Of a DNA stretch of 64,000 nt, positions 26,173 to 34,680 are shown one piece after another (the stretch's first letter is position 1; the number at the start of each line of letters is the position of its first letter). Both the position numbers and the translations under genes were made by a program. The notes under the pieces were generated by a model. That model worked only from the letters and a program-made list of their open reading frames with translations, ran no database searches and was not told where the DNA came from. This stretch comes from Verrucomicrobiaceae bacterium (GTDB lineage: Bacteria > Verrucomicrobiota > Verrucomicrobiia > Verrucomicrobiales > Verrucomicrobiaceae), in the NCBI GenBank assembly GCA_947466075.1, contig CANIBP010000001.1, positions 548,908-612,907 on the forward strand, written 5' to 3'.

Positions 26173-27420
26173 ATGAATCCGCCAAATATTGTTTCTCGTC
26201 GCAGCTTCATTCGTCTCAGCACTCTCGGCGTGACAGCAGCAAGTGCAGTAAATGCTGCCACGGCTGAAAAAACGGCGGGACCAGTGCTGCAGCCGTTTTT
26301 GACACCCGACGCAGACTTCAATGATGTCTCGCGTGGCAACCCCAAGCCGCACACGCTCAAAGGGGCGGCTCAAATCGCTGCGCGGCTCACGCCGGAGACG
26401 TGGCGGCTCGAAATCACGGCAGATCCGTTCATTGAAGAGCCACACACGAAAGCCCCAGCGACGCTTGAGAAGCCACTGACACTCGAAGGCGGCAACTCGC
26501 TGGATTTGCCAACGCTGCTCGAACTCGGCAAGAAGCATGAAGTTCACTTCCTCAAGGCCATGCAGTGCTTGAATATCGACACACCACTCGGCCAGGGCCT
26601 ATGGACCGGTGTGCCGCTGCGTGAGGTGCTGAAACTCTGCGGCAAAATGAACAACGTGCGCCGCATTTACTTCTGGGGCTTTCACAACAACGACGAGAAG
26701 CAGGTCTTCAAATCCTCCGTGAGCTACACGCAGTGCATGGAGACTGCGCCCGGCGACTTACCTGTGTTTTTGGCCTACAGGCTCAATGGGGAGCCGTTGT
26801 CGCCGATACGCGGTGGACCCGTGCGCATGATCGTGCCGTGGTCGCATGGCTATAAGTCGATCAAATGGCTGCAGCACATCTTTGTCACCAACGACGCACG
26901 CAACAACGACACCTACGCCAGCGGCAACAACGATCCCGACTCCTTTCTCAAAACAGCGGCGTATGTCGATAGCGGCAAGGATAAGATCCAAGCAGGCGAG
27001 CCTGTGTTTCTCACCGGCCAAGTCATCAGCGGTCTCTCCGGCGTGAAGCGAGTGGAATACTGGCTGCGCTCCGTTCCCGCGCCCAATCAGCCCAAACTCG
27101 CCGATGACGCACCTGAATTGCGCAACGCCAAGTGGTTGCCCTGCGAACTCGAAGCGCAGCCGGATTGGACTTCGATCCTGCCAAAAGGTGTGAAGCCGCA
27201 AAACGTGCTCGCATTCGACAAAGCCAATGGCAAGCCCACCTCATGGCCACCGCGCTACGGCATGTGCTCCTACATGGCTGCGCTCAAAGATTTGAAGCCC
27301 GGCCATTACGAAGTCCGCGCCCGCAGCGTCGATCTCAACGACTATATTCAGCCCGAGCCACGCCCATCGCAGAAGAGCGGTAAAAACTCCATTCAAGTGC
27401 GCCGCTTTGAAGTGGTTTGA
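26173..27420 (+). CDS. Tat-exported molybdopterin oxidoreductase, sulfite oxidase-like
   Basis: 415 residues. The N-terminus carries a twin-arginine signal (SRRSFIRLSTLGV). The body matches the sulfite oxidase/MsrP molybdopterin fold: the molybdenum-ligand Cys is Cys132 in AMQCLNIDTPLGQ, followed by GLWTGVPLREVL, and then GGPVRMIVPWSHGYKSIKWL, which lines the cofactor site. The C-terminal 130 residues form the Ig-like dimerisation domain seen in sulfite oxidases (VFLTGQVISGLSGVKRVEYW). Periplasmic; the electron acceptor is not encoded next to it. Substrate could be sulfite or an oxidised organic sulfur compound. The 160 bases upstream hold only the HxlR 3' remnant noted there. Confidence 0.88.
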   Translation: MNPPNIVSRRSFIRLSTLGVTAASAVNAATAEKTAGPVLQPFLTPDADFNDVSRGNPKPHTLKGAAQIAARLTPETWRLEITADPFIEEPHTKAPATLEKPLTLEGGNSLDLPTLLELGKKHEVHFLKAMQCLNIDTPLGQGLWTGVPLREVLKLCGKMNNVRRIYFWGFHNNDEKQVFKSSVSYTQCMETAPGDLPVFLAYRLNGEPLSPIRGGPVRMIVPWSHGYKSIKWLQHIFVTNDARNNDTYASGNNDPDSFLKTAAYVDSGKDKIQAGEPVFLTGQVISGLSGVKRVEYWLRSVPAPNQPKLADDAPELRNAKWLPCELEAQPDWTSILPKGVKPQNVLAFDKANGKPTSWPPRYGMCSYMAALKDLKPGHYEVRARSVDLNDYIQPEPRPSQKSGKNSIQVRRFEVV

Positions 27421-27444
27421 GTTCTCAACACGTTCTCTCTCACC

Positions 27445-28416
27445 ATGAAACCACTCCTCGCCATCCTCTGCATTTCATCGGCTCTTTCTGCCGCAGAACT
27501 CACTGATCAGCAGAAAAACATCCTCGCCACCGCGGAGAAGAACCAAGTCGAGCTGCGCCTCGATCAGCCCTACGCTGGTAACGACAACGACGCCAAACAA
27601 AAAGTCGATCTCTACCTGCCCAAGAAACGCAACGGCGACAAGCCACTGCCTGTCGTCGCACTCATTCACGGCGGCGGTTGGGTGAATGGCGACCGCATCG
27701 GCTACGCTGCCGCCGCTATTCAATTTGCCCGCACGGGTGACTACGCTGCCGTCGGTGTCGGTTATCGCCTCACCAAAGAAGCCCACTGGCCAGCGCAAGT
27801 ATATGATTGCAAAGCCGCCATCCGCTGGATTCGTGCTCATGCAAAGGAGTTCAACCTCGATCCAGATAAGATCGCCGTCATGGGCAGCTCCGCCGGTGGT
27901 CATCTCTCGTCTCTGCTTGGCACCAGTAGCGATGTGAAGGAACTCGAAGGCGATCTCGGCTCTAACACCACCTTTAGCAGCCGTGTAAACTGCGTCGTGA
28001 ACCTCTGCGGGCCCGAAGATTTCACCAAGGCGCTCATGTTCGACAAAGAAGGCAAGCCCATCCTCAAAGACGACGCCGTGATCGGCTTACTCGGCGGCAA
28101 CTACGAAGAAAAACACGCTGAAGCCGTCGCGGCATCACCGCTGACCTATGTGAGCAAGGACGATCCTCCTTTCATCACCTTCCATGGCACGAAAGATCAG
28201 CGCGTGGCCTTCCTGCATGCTGAAACCATTCACGCTTCCTTGCAAAAAGCCAGCGTACCATCACTCCTCGTCCCCATCACCGATGGCGGCCACGGTTCCG
28301 TCGGTCATACTGAAGTCATCAAGCGCAGCCACGACTTCGTTGGCAAAATTCTGCGCGGCATGGCTACCGAGATTGACACCACTCCGATCCCTGCGCTACC
28401 GGACATCAAAAAGTAG
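27445..28416 (+). CDS. secreted alpha/beta hydrolase, esterase type
   Basis: 323 residues with a signal peptide (about 1-17). The alpha/beta hydrolase core is evident: oxyanion motif HGGGW (75-79), nucleophile elbow GSSAG with Ser149, acid residue Asp in TFHGTKDQRV and His in ITDGGHGSV. This is the BD-FAE/hormone-sensitive-lipase-like branch common among PVC carbohydrate esterases, so feruloyl, acetyl or other polysaccharide ester hydrolysis is plausible. It is the first gene of a tight operon: PaiB 5 bases after, OsmC, GNAT and cyclase follow. Confidence 0.9.
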   Translation: MKPLLAILCISSALSAAELTDQQKNILATAEKNQVELRLDQPYAGNDNDAKQKVDLYLPKKRNGDKPLPVVALIHGGGWVNGDRIGYAAAAIQFARTGDYAAVGVGYRLTKEAHWPAQVYDCKAAIRWIRAHAKEFNLDPDKIAVMGSSAGGHLSSLLGTSSDVKELEGDLGSNTTFSSRVNCVVNLCGPEDFTKALMFDKEGKPILKDDAVIGLLGGNYEEKHAEAVAASPLTYVSKDDPPFITFHGTKDQRVAFLHAETIHASLQKASVPSLLVPITDGGHGSVGHTEVIKRSHDFVGKILRGMATEIDTTPIPALPDIKK

Positions 28417-28421
28417 CACCC

Positions 28422-29027
28422 ATGTATTCCCCCGAGCACTTCAAGGTCGATGATCCAGACACGCTCGCGGCATTCATGCGGCAGCACAGCTTTGCCACTA
28501 TCGTCACGCATGATGGACAAGCACCCCAAGCCACGCATATGCCAGTGCTGCTGGATGCAGGAGGCCGCAGGCTGATCTCACACATGGCGCGGGCAAATCC
28601 GCAGTGGCGGCAGTTTGAAAACGGCCAAGAGGTGCTCGTTATCTTTACCGGTCCGCACGCTTACATTTCGCCCGCTTGGTATGCCACAGCGCCTGCCGTG
28701 CCGACGTGGAACTACACCGCTGTGCATGCGTATGGCATCCCGCGCATCGTCACGAATCATGAGCGCTTCGCACAGATGTTGCATGATTTGATCGAACGCT
28801 ATGAGTCCGGTCGCGAAAACCGCTGGCATGGCGAAATGCCCACTGAATTTCGCGACAAGCTCATGCATGGCATTGTGGGCGTCGAAATCGAGATCACACG
28901 GCTTGAGGGCAAGTTCAAGCTGAGCCAGAACAGGCCTGATGATGCTCCTGGCGTTATCGCCGCTCTCGCAGCCAGCGCGGATCAAACTCACCGCGAAGTC
29001 GCGGCGATGATGCAAGCCTGCCTTTGA
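28422..29027 (+). CDS. PaiB-family FMN-binding protein
   Basis: 201 residues, family length. It begins MYSPEHFKVDD and carries the PaiB pattern: FATIVTHDGQAPQATHMPVLLD, then LISHMARANPQW, the central GPHAYISPAWY and VPTWNYTAVHAYG that bind FMN, and the LxGIVGVEIEITRLEGKFKLSQNR tail. PaiB proteins are split-barrel FMN-binding proteins first described as negative regulators of protease and sporulation genes in Bacillus, but most are probably enzymes or flavin carriers. Lies in the esterase operon. Confidence 0.9.
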   Translation: MYSPEHFKVDDPDTLAAFMRQHSFATIVTHDGQAPQATHMPVLLDAGGRRLISHMARANPQWRQFENGQEVLVIFTGPHAYISPAWYATAPAVPTWNYTAVHAYGIPRIVTNHERFAQMLHDLIERYESGRENRWHGEMPTEFRDKLMHGIVGVEIEITRLEGKFKLSQNRPDDAPGVIAALAASADQTHREVAAMMQACL

Positions 29028-29033
29028 GCACCC

Positions 29034-29498
29034 ATGTCCAGACACACCGCCACCATCCGCTGGAAGAATAACGGACCTGATTTTCTCAGTCGCCGTTACT
29101 CACGCGAGCACACGCTGCACTTCGACGGCGGTGCTATCGTGCCTGGATCTCCATCGCCGCAAATTGTGCCAGCACCTTGGTCAAACGTTGCAAACGTTGA
29201 CCCCGAGGAAACCTTCGTCGCATCAGTATCGAGCTGTCACATGCTCTGGTTCCTGCATGTCGCCTGCGATGCCGGTTTTCTGGCAGAAAGCTACGACGAC
29301 GAAGCCGAGGGCTTCATGACGAAGAACGAACGCGGTGTTCTCTGGATCAGCCAGATTACCCTGCGACCACGCATCATCTGGGGCGGCACAAAGCAGCCGA
29401 CGGCGGATGAAATCGTCCGCCTGCATCATCTCGCCCATGAACAGTGCTTCATTGCGAATTCGATCAAAACCGACGTGAACGTGGAGTCGCGAAACTAA
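29034..29498 (+). CDS. OsmC-family peroxiredoxin-like protein
   Basis: 154 residues. The two redox Cys of the family are present: one in VSSCHMLWFLHVACDAGF and one in HEQCFIANSIKT. The N-terminal half has the OsmC/Ohr beta-rich pattern. Such proteins reduce organic hydroperoxides in the cytosol using thiols; this one is in the OsmC/YhfA branch by its SSCHMLWFLH motif. Part of the PaiB-OsmC-GNAT-cyclase operon, 6 bases after paiB and 1 base before the GNAT gene. Confidence 0.9.
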   Translation: MSRHTATIRWKNNGPDFLSRRYSREHTLHFDGGAIVPGSPSPQIVPAPWSNVANVDPEETFVASVSSCHMLWFLHVACDAGFLAESYDDEAEGFMTKNERGVLWISQITLRPRIIWGGTKQPTADEIVRLHHLAHEQCFIANSIKTDVNVESRN

Positions 29499-29499
29499 C

Positions 29500-30171
29500 A
29501 TGAGCAACGAATCATCCAAACCTCTCGCCGGCTGTGCGCAGCCAGCGCCGGAGACATTCGCCGGCCGCTTCATCACCCTTACGCCACTCGATGTCGCCAA
29601 CGATGTGGGCGAACTCTTCGCCATCTCGCACGCCGATGACGAAACCCGGCAGCTCTGGCTGCGCATGCCATGTGGCCCGTTTGCGGATGTTCATGCGCAC
29701 GCCGCCTTCCTCCGCGAATGGCAGGCCACGCCCAATGTGATCGCTTTCGTTGTGCGCGACACCTCCACGCAACGCATCCTCGGCAGCATCTCGCTGATGA
29801 GCATCCGGGCCGAGCACGGCGTCGCCGAACTGGGTAACATCTGGTATGCACCCGCCGCCCAACGCACCAAGGCCAACACTGAGGCCTGCTTTCTGCTGCT
29901 GCGTCACTGTTTTGAAAAACTGTATTGCCGCCGCATGGAATGGAAGTGCGATGCACGCAACGAACGCAGCCGCCGTGCCGCGCTGCGCCTTGGTTTCACG
30001 TTCGAGGGCATCTTCCGCCAGCATATGATCATCAAGGGAGAAAACCGTGATACTGCGTGGTTCGCCATGCTCGATCACGAATGGCCCCACATCGCTACAG
30101 CGATGCAACGCTGGCTTTATGAGGATGACACCACATCTCTCGCCGCCTTGACACAAGCATCTAGTTTATGA
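29500..30171 (+). CDS. GNAT-family N-acetyltransferase, RimJ/RimL type
   Basis: 223 residues. The RimJ/RimL-like GNAT pattern is clear: RFITLTPLDVAND at the start, VVRDTSTQRILGSISLM, then VAELGNIWYAPAAQRTKANTEA (acetyl-CoA binding strand and loop), LYCRRMEWKCDARNERSRRAALRLGFTFEG and a C-terminal RDTAWFAMLDHEWP. It should acetylate an amino group of a small molecule or protein N-terminus using acetyl-CoA. The stop overlaps the start of the cyclase gene by four bases (ATGA). Confidence 0.9.
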   Translation: MSNESSKPLAGCAQPAPETFAGRFITLTPLDVANDVGELFAISHADDETRQLWLRMPCGPFADVHAHAAFLREWQATPNVIAFVVRDTSTQRILGSISLMSIRAEHGVAELGNIWYAPAAQRTKANTEACFLLLRHCFEKLYCRRMEWKCDARNERSRRAALRLGFTFEGIFRQHMIIKGENRDTAWFAMLDHEWPHIATAMQRWLYEDDTTSLAALTQASSL

Positions 30172-30818
30172 GCACCATTGACCTCAGCCACACCATCGAG
30201 CACGGCATGATCACCTACCGCGGCCTGCCCGCGCCGCTGATCTGTGACTACCTGAGCCGCGAGGCCTCGCGAAAGCTCTACGTCGAAGGCACGGAGTTTC
30301 ACATCGGTCGTATCGACATGGTGGCAAATACCGGCACCTACATCGACAGCCCGTTTCATCGCTATGCCGATGGCAAGGATCTAGCCGATCTGCCTCTCAG
30401 CTCGATCGCCGGAGTTGGGGGCATTGTCGTGCGCACGCATGTGCCACGCATCACGCGGGAGGTCTTTGCGGGTCTCGACCTGCGGGCCAAGGCGGTGCTC
30501 ATTCGCACGGATTGGTCGCGCCACTGGCGCACGGACGCCTACTTTGAGGGTCATCCGTTTCTCACCGAGGATGCCGCCCTTCATCTGCGTGATTGCGGCG
30601 CGCGCATCGTCGGCATCGACTCCTACAACATCGACGACACACAGGGCAAGGCGCGCCCCGCGCACAGCATCCTACTCGGCAGCGAAATTCCCATTGTCGA
30701 ACACATGACCAGCCTCGCGCAACTGCCCGATGAAGGCTTCCAATTCTTCGCTGTACCGCCGAAGATCAAGGCGTTCGGCACATTCCCGGTGCGCGCGTTC
30801 GCAACGACTGACGATTGA
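30168..30818 (+). CDS. cyclase-family protein with altered metal motif
   Basis: 216 residues of the cyclase/kynurenine formamidase fold (DLSHTIEHGM; later FLTEDAALHLRDCGARIVGIDSYNIDD). In catalytic members the metal motif is HxGTHxDxPxH; here the corresponding segment is NTGTYIDSPFH, so the first and second His are replaced by Asn and Tyr while Asp, Pro and the last His remain. A metal site may be rearranged or lost. It may hydrolyse a lactone or amide, or have another role. Last gene of the five-gene operon starting with the esterase. Confidence 0.8.
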   Translation: MSTIDLSHTIEHGMITYRGLPAPLICDYLSREASRKLYVEGTEFHIGRIDMVANTGTYIDSPFHRYADGKDLADLPLSSIAGVGGIVVRTHVPRITREVFAGLDLRAKAVLIRTDWSRHWRTDAYFEGHPFLTEDAALHLRDCGARIVGIDSYNIDDTQGKARPAHSILLGSEIPIVEHMTSLAQLPDEGFQFFAVPPKIKAFGTFPVRAFATTDD

Positions 30819-30878
30819 AGCACAGGCGACCTCATCGCCTGATGAAGGAGAGCCTGCCATGTCACGTATATTCCGCGC

Positions 30879-32015
30879 ATGAAACTCGTCCACCTTGCCC
30901 TTCTCGCTGCGCCACTGGCCTTCTCCGCCGATGCACTACCGCCGAAACCCAAGCCAGAGTTCCAATACAAGTCCACAGGCATTGAGGTGAGCATCCCCAC
31001 CGCTGATGAGCCCAAAGTTGCCGCATTCAACGCCGCCACCGTCAAAGCCGCCGCCAAATATCTCGAAGACGGTGCTCTTTCTTGGGTGCGAGAAAAATCC
31101 TGTGTGAACTGTCACACCACTGGCCCCTATTTGAGTGAGCGCCCGGCGCTGACCGCTCTTCTTGGCAAGCCGACAGAAGAAATCCTAGCCGACTTTATTG
31201 AAGTGGTGCCTGCCAAGATCGCCCCCGTGAAGGAAGTGGATAAAAATGGCCACAAGCATTACCCGGCAGCTTTCACCAGCGTGTGGCGCTCACTCGGTCT
31301 TGCGGAGTGGGACAAGCATGTGACGGGAAAAACGTCCGAACACACTGATCGCTCACTGCGTGACATGTTTGAGCGCCAGTCGGCCAGCGGTGCCTTCGTG
31401 AGTCATGGCGAAGTGGAAATCCCCCACATCACCACCGACTTCGAACTCTCAGTCCAAGCTGCAAGGGCAATCACTGCGGCACCAGGATGGGTATCCGGCC
31501 TCCAGGACGAAGTTTTGCGCACTAAGGTCGAAAAGCTCAAATCCTGGCTGAGTGCACCCGAAATCAAGAACGACTTCGACCGGGTGCTGCGTCTGCAACT
31601 GGCCCACTACCTACCCGAACTCGTTCCACCGACCGAACGCGCCACCGCACTGACGCTCCTTTCCTCCAAACAGCACAGCGACGGCGGTTGGAGCACCCGC
31701 GACATGTCTTCGCTGAAAGACTGGCATTTCGAAATGAGCGACTATGTCACGAATCTTATCACGAAACTCCCCGATGCCGCCAAACCTCAGAGCGATGCCT
31801 ACATGACCGCACTCGCCATTGTGCTGATGCGCCAAAGCGATGTGCCGGTGAAGGACGTACGCATCCAGCGCGGCATCGCCTGGCTCAAAAAGGAACAGCG
31901 TGTGAGCGGTCGCTGGTGGATGCATTCGCTCTATCGAGGGAACTACCACTACATCACCTACATCGCGACGTGCCAGGCTCTGAAGGCTCTTGCGCTCTGT
32001 GATGAGATCAAATAG
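30879..32015 (+). CDS. secreted CxxCH plus prenyltransferase-like barrel protein (second copy)
   Basis: 378 residues with a signal peptide (MKLVHLALLAAPLAFSADA). The haem-type motif CVNCH lies near residue 71, followed by GPYLSERPALTALLGKP. The C-terminal half is helical with the barrel motif KQHSDGGWST and a late GRWWMHSLYRGNYHYITYIAT. Same architecture as the protein at 23387 but with low overall identity, so these are distant paralogs and not a recent duplication. Periplasmic haem protein of unknown reaction. A -10-like TATATT is visible 15 bases upstream of the ATG. Confidence 0.75.
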   Translation: MKLVHLALLAAPLAFSADALPPKPKPEFQYKSTGIEVSIPTADEPKVAAFNAATVKAAAKYLEDGALSWVREKSCVNCHTTGPYLSERPALTALLGKPTEEILADFIEVVPAKIAPVKEVDKNGHKHYPAAFTSVWRSLGLAEWDKHVTGKTSEHTDRSLRDMFERQSASGAFVSHGEVEIPHITTDFELSVQAARAITAAPGWVSGLQDEVLRTKVEKLKSWLSAPEIKNDFDRVLRLQLAHYLPELVPPTERATALTLLSSKQHSDGGWSTRDMSSLKDWHFEMSDYVTNLITKLPDAAKPQSDAYMTALAIVLMRQSDVPVKDVRIQRGIAWLKKEQRVSGRWWMHSLYRGNYHYITYIATCQALKALALCDEIK

Positions 32016-32019
32016 TCGT

Positions 32020-32821
32020 TCAAAACCTCATTCGCCGATACGCCGCAGGCGACTCGCCCATGCGTTTGCGGAAATGCTGCGTGAAACTGCTCGCATCGAC
32101 AAAACCACACTGCTGCGCTATCTCGCTGGCTGTCAGACTCGTTTCCTCCAACATCCGCACGGCTGCCAGAACTCGCGTCTTGAGCAAAAACTCCTGCGGT
32201 GTGATGCCAAAGGCCGATTGAAAGCGCCGCTGAAGCTGCCGCAGTGATTGGCCACAGGACTTGGCCACGTCTTCGATCAAGATCGGCTTCGAGAAGTCGC
32301 GCCGGATGATCTCGACGGCCTGCGCCACCGTTTGAAACACGGGCAGCCGCCGTTCCGCTTCATCGGGCCTGCGCAGCGTGCCCATCACGCCTTGCACACG
32401 ATGGCGCTTGTCGAACAGCGGTAGCTTCGTCACCAGAAACCAGTCCGGGATGCCCTGCGAGTCCCACCACAGCTCGATGCGTTCGATCACCTCCGCTTTA
32501 CCGGTCAGGAGACGTTTGTCGTCATCCACATAGGCCTGCGCCATGGTATCCGGATTCAGGTCGAAATCCGTGCGACCGAGGATTTCTGAGTCGTCGCTCA
32601 TCTGATAGCGCTGGAGCAGGCCATCGCTGGCAAACATGAGATGCCCGGCTGTTCTTGGCAAAGAAATAAACGCCAGGGATGTGATCAAACAGCCGCTGAA
32701 ACATCAGTGTCGGTTCCAGTACCGCCATCCATGCCTGGCGCTCTCTGCGCCAGCGCATGACCTCCGATGCTGGGCGCATGGGGCGCTCGCGTGGCTTGAG
32801 AGGTGTCGCATTTCGCATCAT
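32020..32821 (-). pseudogene. PAS-AraC transcriptional regulator, frameshifted
   Basis: The gene reads from an ATG at 32821 (or 32818) through VMRWRRERQAWMAVLEPTLM and LFDHIPGVYFFAKNSR, then must change frame near 32643-32650 to continue GHLMFASDGLLQRYQMSDD. Together these rebuild a normal N-terminal PAS domain and a C-terminal AraC DNA-binding domain (SLRQLQRRFQSAFGITPQEFL; TASEIAQQCGFVDASSFTQ; FRKRMGESPAAYRRM). The break lies at a GGG run (2 bases missing or 1 extra), so it could be a sequencing error or a true mutation. Its start overlaps the conserved upstream element that serves the divergent HPS-like gene, and it is the natural candidate for that element's regulator. Confidence 0.8.
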
Positions 32822-32859
32822 CTTTGTCGTGACGACGGTGCATGGTTCTGCGTTAATCT
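32808..32859 (+). promoter_or_regulatory. conserved upstream element D (before the HPS-like gene)
   Basis: Blocks GCATTTC (32808-32814) and TTTGTC plus GTGACG (32823-32834), separated by 8 bases, followed after exactly 19 bases by the -10-like TAATCT (32854-32859). The same arrangement occurs upstream of the genes at 47195, 49021 and 53676. Here the last block reads GTGACG where the others read GTGGTG. It overlaps the first codons of the divergent AraC-type gene. Regulatory role is inferred from conservation of sequence and spacing. Confidence 0.65.
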
Positions 32860-32878
32860 GCAACCCTCCAAGCCCACC

Positions 32879-33577
32879 ATGAAACCCATTGTCCAAATCT
32901 CCCTCGACCTCACCAACATCGACGAAGCGCTCGAAACCGCCGCGCTCGCCATGCGCGCCGGAGTGGACTGGCTGGAGGCGGGCACCCCGCTCATCCTCGC
33001 CGAAGGCCTGCATGGCGTCCGTGCGCTGCGGAAGGCATTCCCAAACACTCCCATCGTCGCCGACCTCAAAACAATGGATGGCGGCTACCTTGAAGCCGAG
33101 ATGATGGCAAAGGCCGGCGCGACGCATGTTGTCGTTATGGCCCGTGCGCATGCCGAGACGATCAAATGTGTCGTCAAAGCCGGCAAAGACTTCGGCTGCA
33201 AAGTCATGGGCGATAACATGATCTGCGAGAGCATGATCGACGGCGCAAAGTTCCTCGAAGACCTCGGCTGCGACTACGTCATCCACCACATCGGCTACGA
33301 TGAGCGCCGCGGCATCGCCGCCGCTGGTAAACGAATGCCCAGCCCGCTGGATCAACTACGTGAAGTCGTGAATGCCGTCAAAATTCCCGTGCAGGCCGTC
33401 GGCGGCCTCAGTTTGGAGCAGGCCATCCAGTGCCCGAAATACGGCGCACCTCTCGTCGTCCTCGGCGCACCGCTCACCATTGACGCGGACGCTTTTAGGA
33501 CGGCGGATGGTAATCTTGAAGCCTCTTTAAGGATGATTTGCGAAGCGGTTCACGCGCAGGATGTCGCGGCATTTTGA
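32879..33577 (+). CDS. 3-hexulose-6-phosphate synthase / KGPDC family enzyme
   Basis: 232 residues of the orotidine-monophosphate decarboxylase superfamily barrel. Key motifs are VDWLEAGTPLILAEG, ADLKTMDGG (Asp62, Lys64, Asp67) and IHHIGYDERRG, with AVGGLS and LGAPLT for phosphate binding. The GTPLI and DLKTMD pattern is closest to hexulose-6-phosphate synthase of archaeal type, which links formaldehyde and ribulose 5-phosphate; the decarboxylase for 3-keto-L-gulonate 6-phosphate is the alternative. No isomerase partner (PHI) is adjacent. The gene is divergent from an AraC-type regulator and shares its upstream element with the alcohol dehydrogenase, FAD oxidoreductase and SDR genes. Confidence 0.85.
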   Translation: MKPIVQISLDLTNIDEALETAALAMRAGVDWLEAGTPLILAEGLHGVRALRKAFPNTPIVADLKTMDGGYLEAEMMAKAGATHVVVMARAHAETIKCVVKAGKDFGCKVMGDNMICESMIDGAKFLEDLGCDYVIHHIGYDERRGIAAAGKRMPSPLDQLREVVNAVKIPVQAVGGLSLEQAIQCPKYGAPLVVLGAPLTIDADAFRTADGNLEASLRMICEAVHAQDVAAF

Positions 33578-33601
33578 GGTATTCGTTTTCAGACTGAACA
33601 A

Positions 33602-33616
33602 ATGCTTAGGAAGCAT
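33602..33616. repeat. short perfect palindrome before the MoxR/VWA cluster
   Basis: ATGCTT-AGG-AAGCAT, 15 bases, located about 60 bases before the first VWA gene and 25 bases after the HPS-like gene. Could be a terminator stem without a T run, or an operator for the cluster. Confidence 0.3.
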
Positions 33617-33678
33617 CGTATCGGTCACATGCCATCACCCATTCCCGCCTCGCAGGCCTGCGGCGCACGCAATTTCGC

Positions 33679-34680
33679 ATGATTCCGCTGCTTGCTGCCC
33701 TCGCCACCCTGCTTCTCGTCTCGCTTGCCGAGTGGCTGCATGCGCGGCGCATTCGTGTGACGGCGCGGCTGGCGTTTGGGCCGCAAGGGGCGAAGGCGTG
33801 GACGAACGTGGTGCCTTGGTTGCGCGTGGCGAGTTTGACGGCTTTTTCCTGGGGCGTGACGACCTTATTGATGCTGAAGCTCGAAGCGCCGGATGATGCA
33901 TCGGCTAAGGAGCGCCATGATGCGGAGGCGACGCGTTTGGTGTTCGTCGCTGATTTGTCGCCGAGCATGTATTTGCCGGATGCCGGACCGGAGGGGTCGC
34001 AGACGCGGCATGATCGGATGAAGGATGTGGTCGAGGGCATCTTGCAGCGTGTGAGCGGGAACCTGCGCTTCGGCGTGATCGGCTTTTACACTGACTCGCT
34101 GCCGGTGGTGATGGAGGCGCGCGATCCTGAACTGGTTCGGAATGTGTTCAATGGATTGCCGCTCACATATGCGATGCCCGTGGGTCAGACGGATCTCGGC
34201 ACAGCGATCAATCGCACCTTGGAAATCGTGGCGGACTTTCCAAAGAGCAGCACGCGTATGATCATCCTCACCGATGGCGATTCCATCCCGCTCGCGGCGA
34301 TCAATCCTCGTCCGGCCTCCGAGCGCGAAGTGCTCGTGCTCGGCGTGGGCAATCCGCGCAAAGGCAGCTTTATCGACGGTCATCAATCGCGGCAGGAAGC
34401 GGACACCCTGCAACGTGTGGCCACATCTTTGCTCGGCGCGTATCACGATGTGAACGAGAAGCATCTCGACACCACCGCTCTTGGCGATCTGGTGGTGCCG
34501 CTCGCGCTGCCGCACACCGGACTCACGCTCGCGCAGTGGGCGGTGCTCGCGATGGTGCTCGGCGCGATCATCAATGCGCTGATTCCCGTAGCGCTCGAAT
34601 CCTTCGGCACCGATTGGAAGGTCCGCACGGTCGCAGTGAAGCCTGCAGTCTTAATGAAGAAGGAGGCGCTGGCTCGATGA
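33679..34680 (+). CDS. VWA-domain membrane protein, BatA-like
   Basis: 333 residues. Two N-terminal hydrophobic helices (about 2-22 and 46-66), a VWA domain with metal-ion site DLSPS (92-96), and a C-terminal membrane helix (about 283-305). This is the topology of BatA/BatB aerotolerance proteins that present a VWA domain between membrane anchors. First gene of a nine-gene cluster; the last four bases overlap the next start (ATGA). The following proteins are coupled and probably form a membrane complex with the MoxR ATPase. Confidence 0.85.
   Translation: MIPLLAALATLLLVSLAEWLHARRIRVTARLAFGPQGAKAWTNVVPWLRVASLTAFSWGVTTLLMLKLEAPDDASAKERHDAEATRLVFVADLSPSMYLPDAGPEGSQTRHDRMKDVVEGILQRVSGNLRFGVIGFYTDSLPVVMEARDPELVRNVFNGLPLTYAMPVGQTDLGTAINRTLEIVADFPKSSTRMIILTDGDSIPLAAINPRPASEREVLVLGVGNPRKGSFIDGHQSRQEADTLQRVATSLLGAYHDVNEKHLDTTALGDLVVPLALPHTGLTLAQWAVLAMVLGAIINALIPVALESFGTDWKVRTVAVKPAVLMKKEALAR

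Noticed and set aside
33665..33679. Alternative earlier start for the first VWA gene
   Set aside because: No upstream in-frame start gives a hydrophobic N-terminus; MIPLLAALATLLLV fits a membrane anchor.
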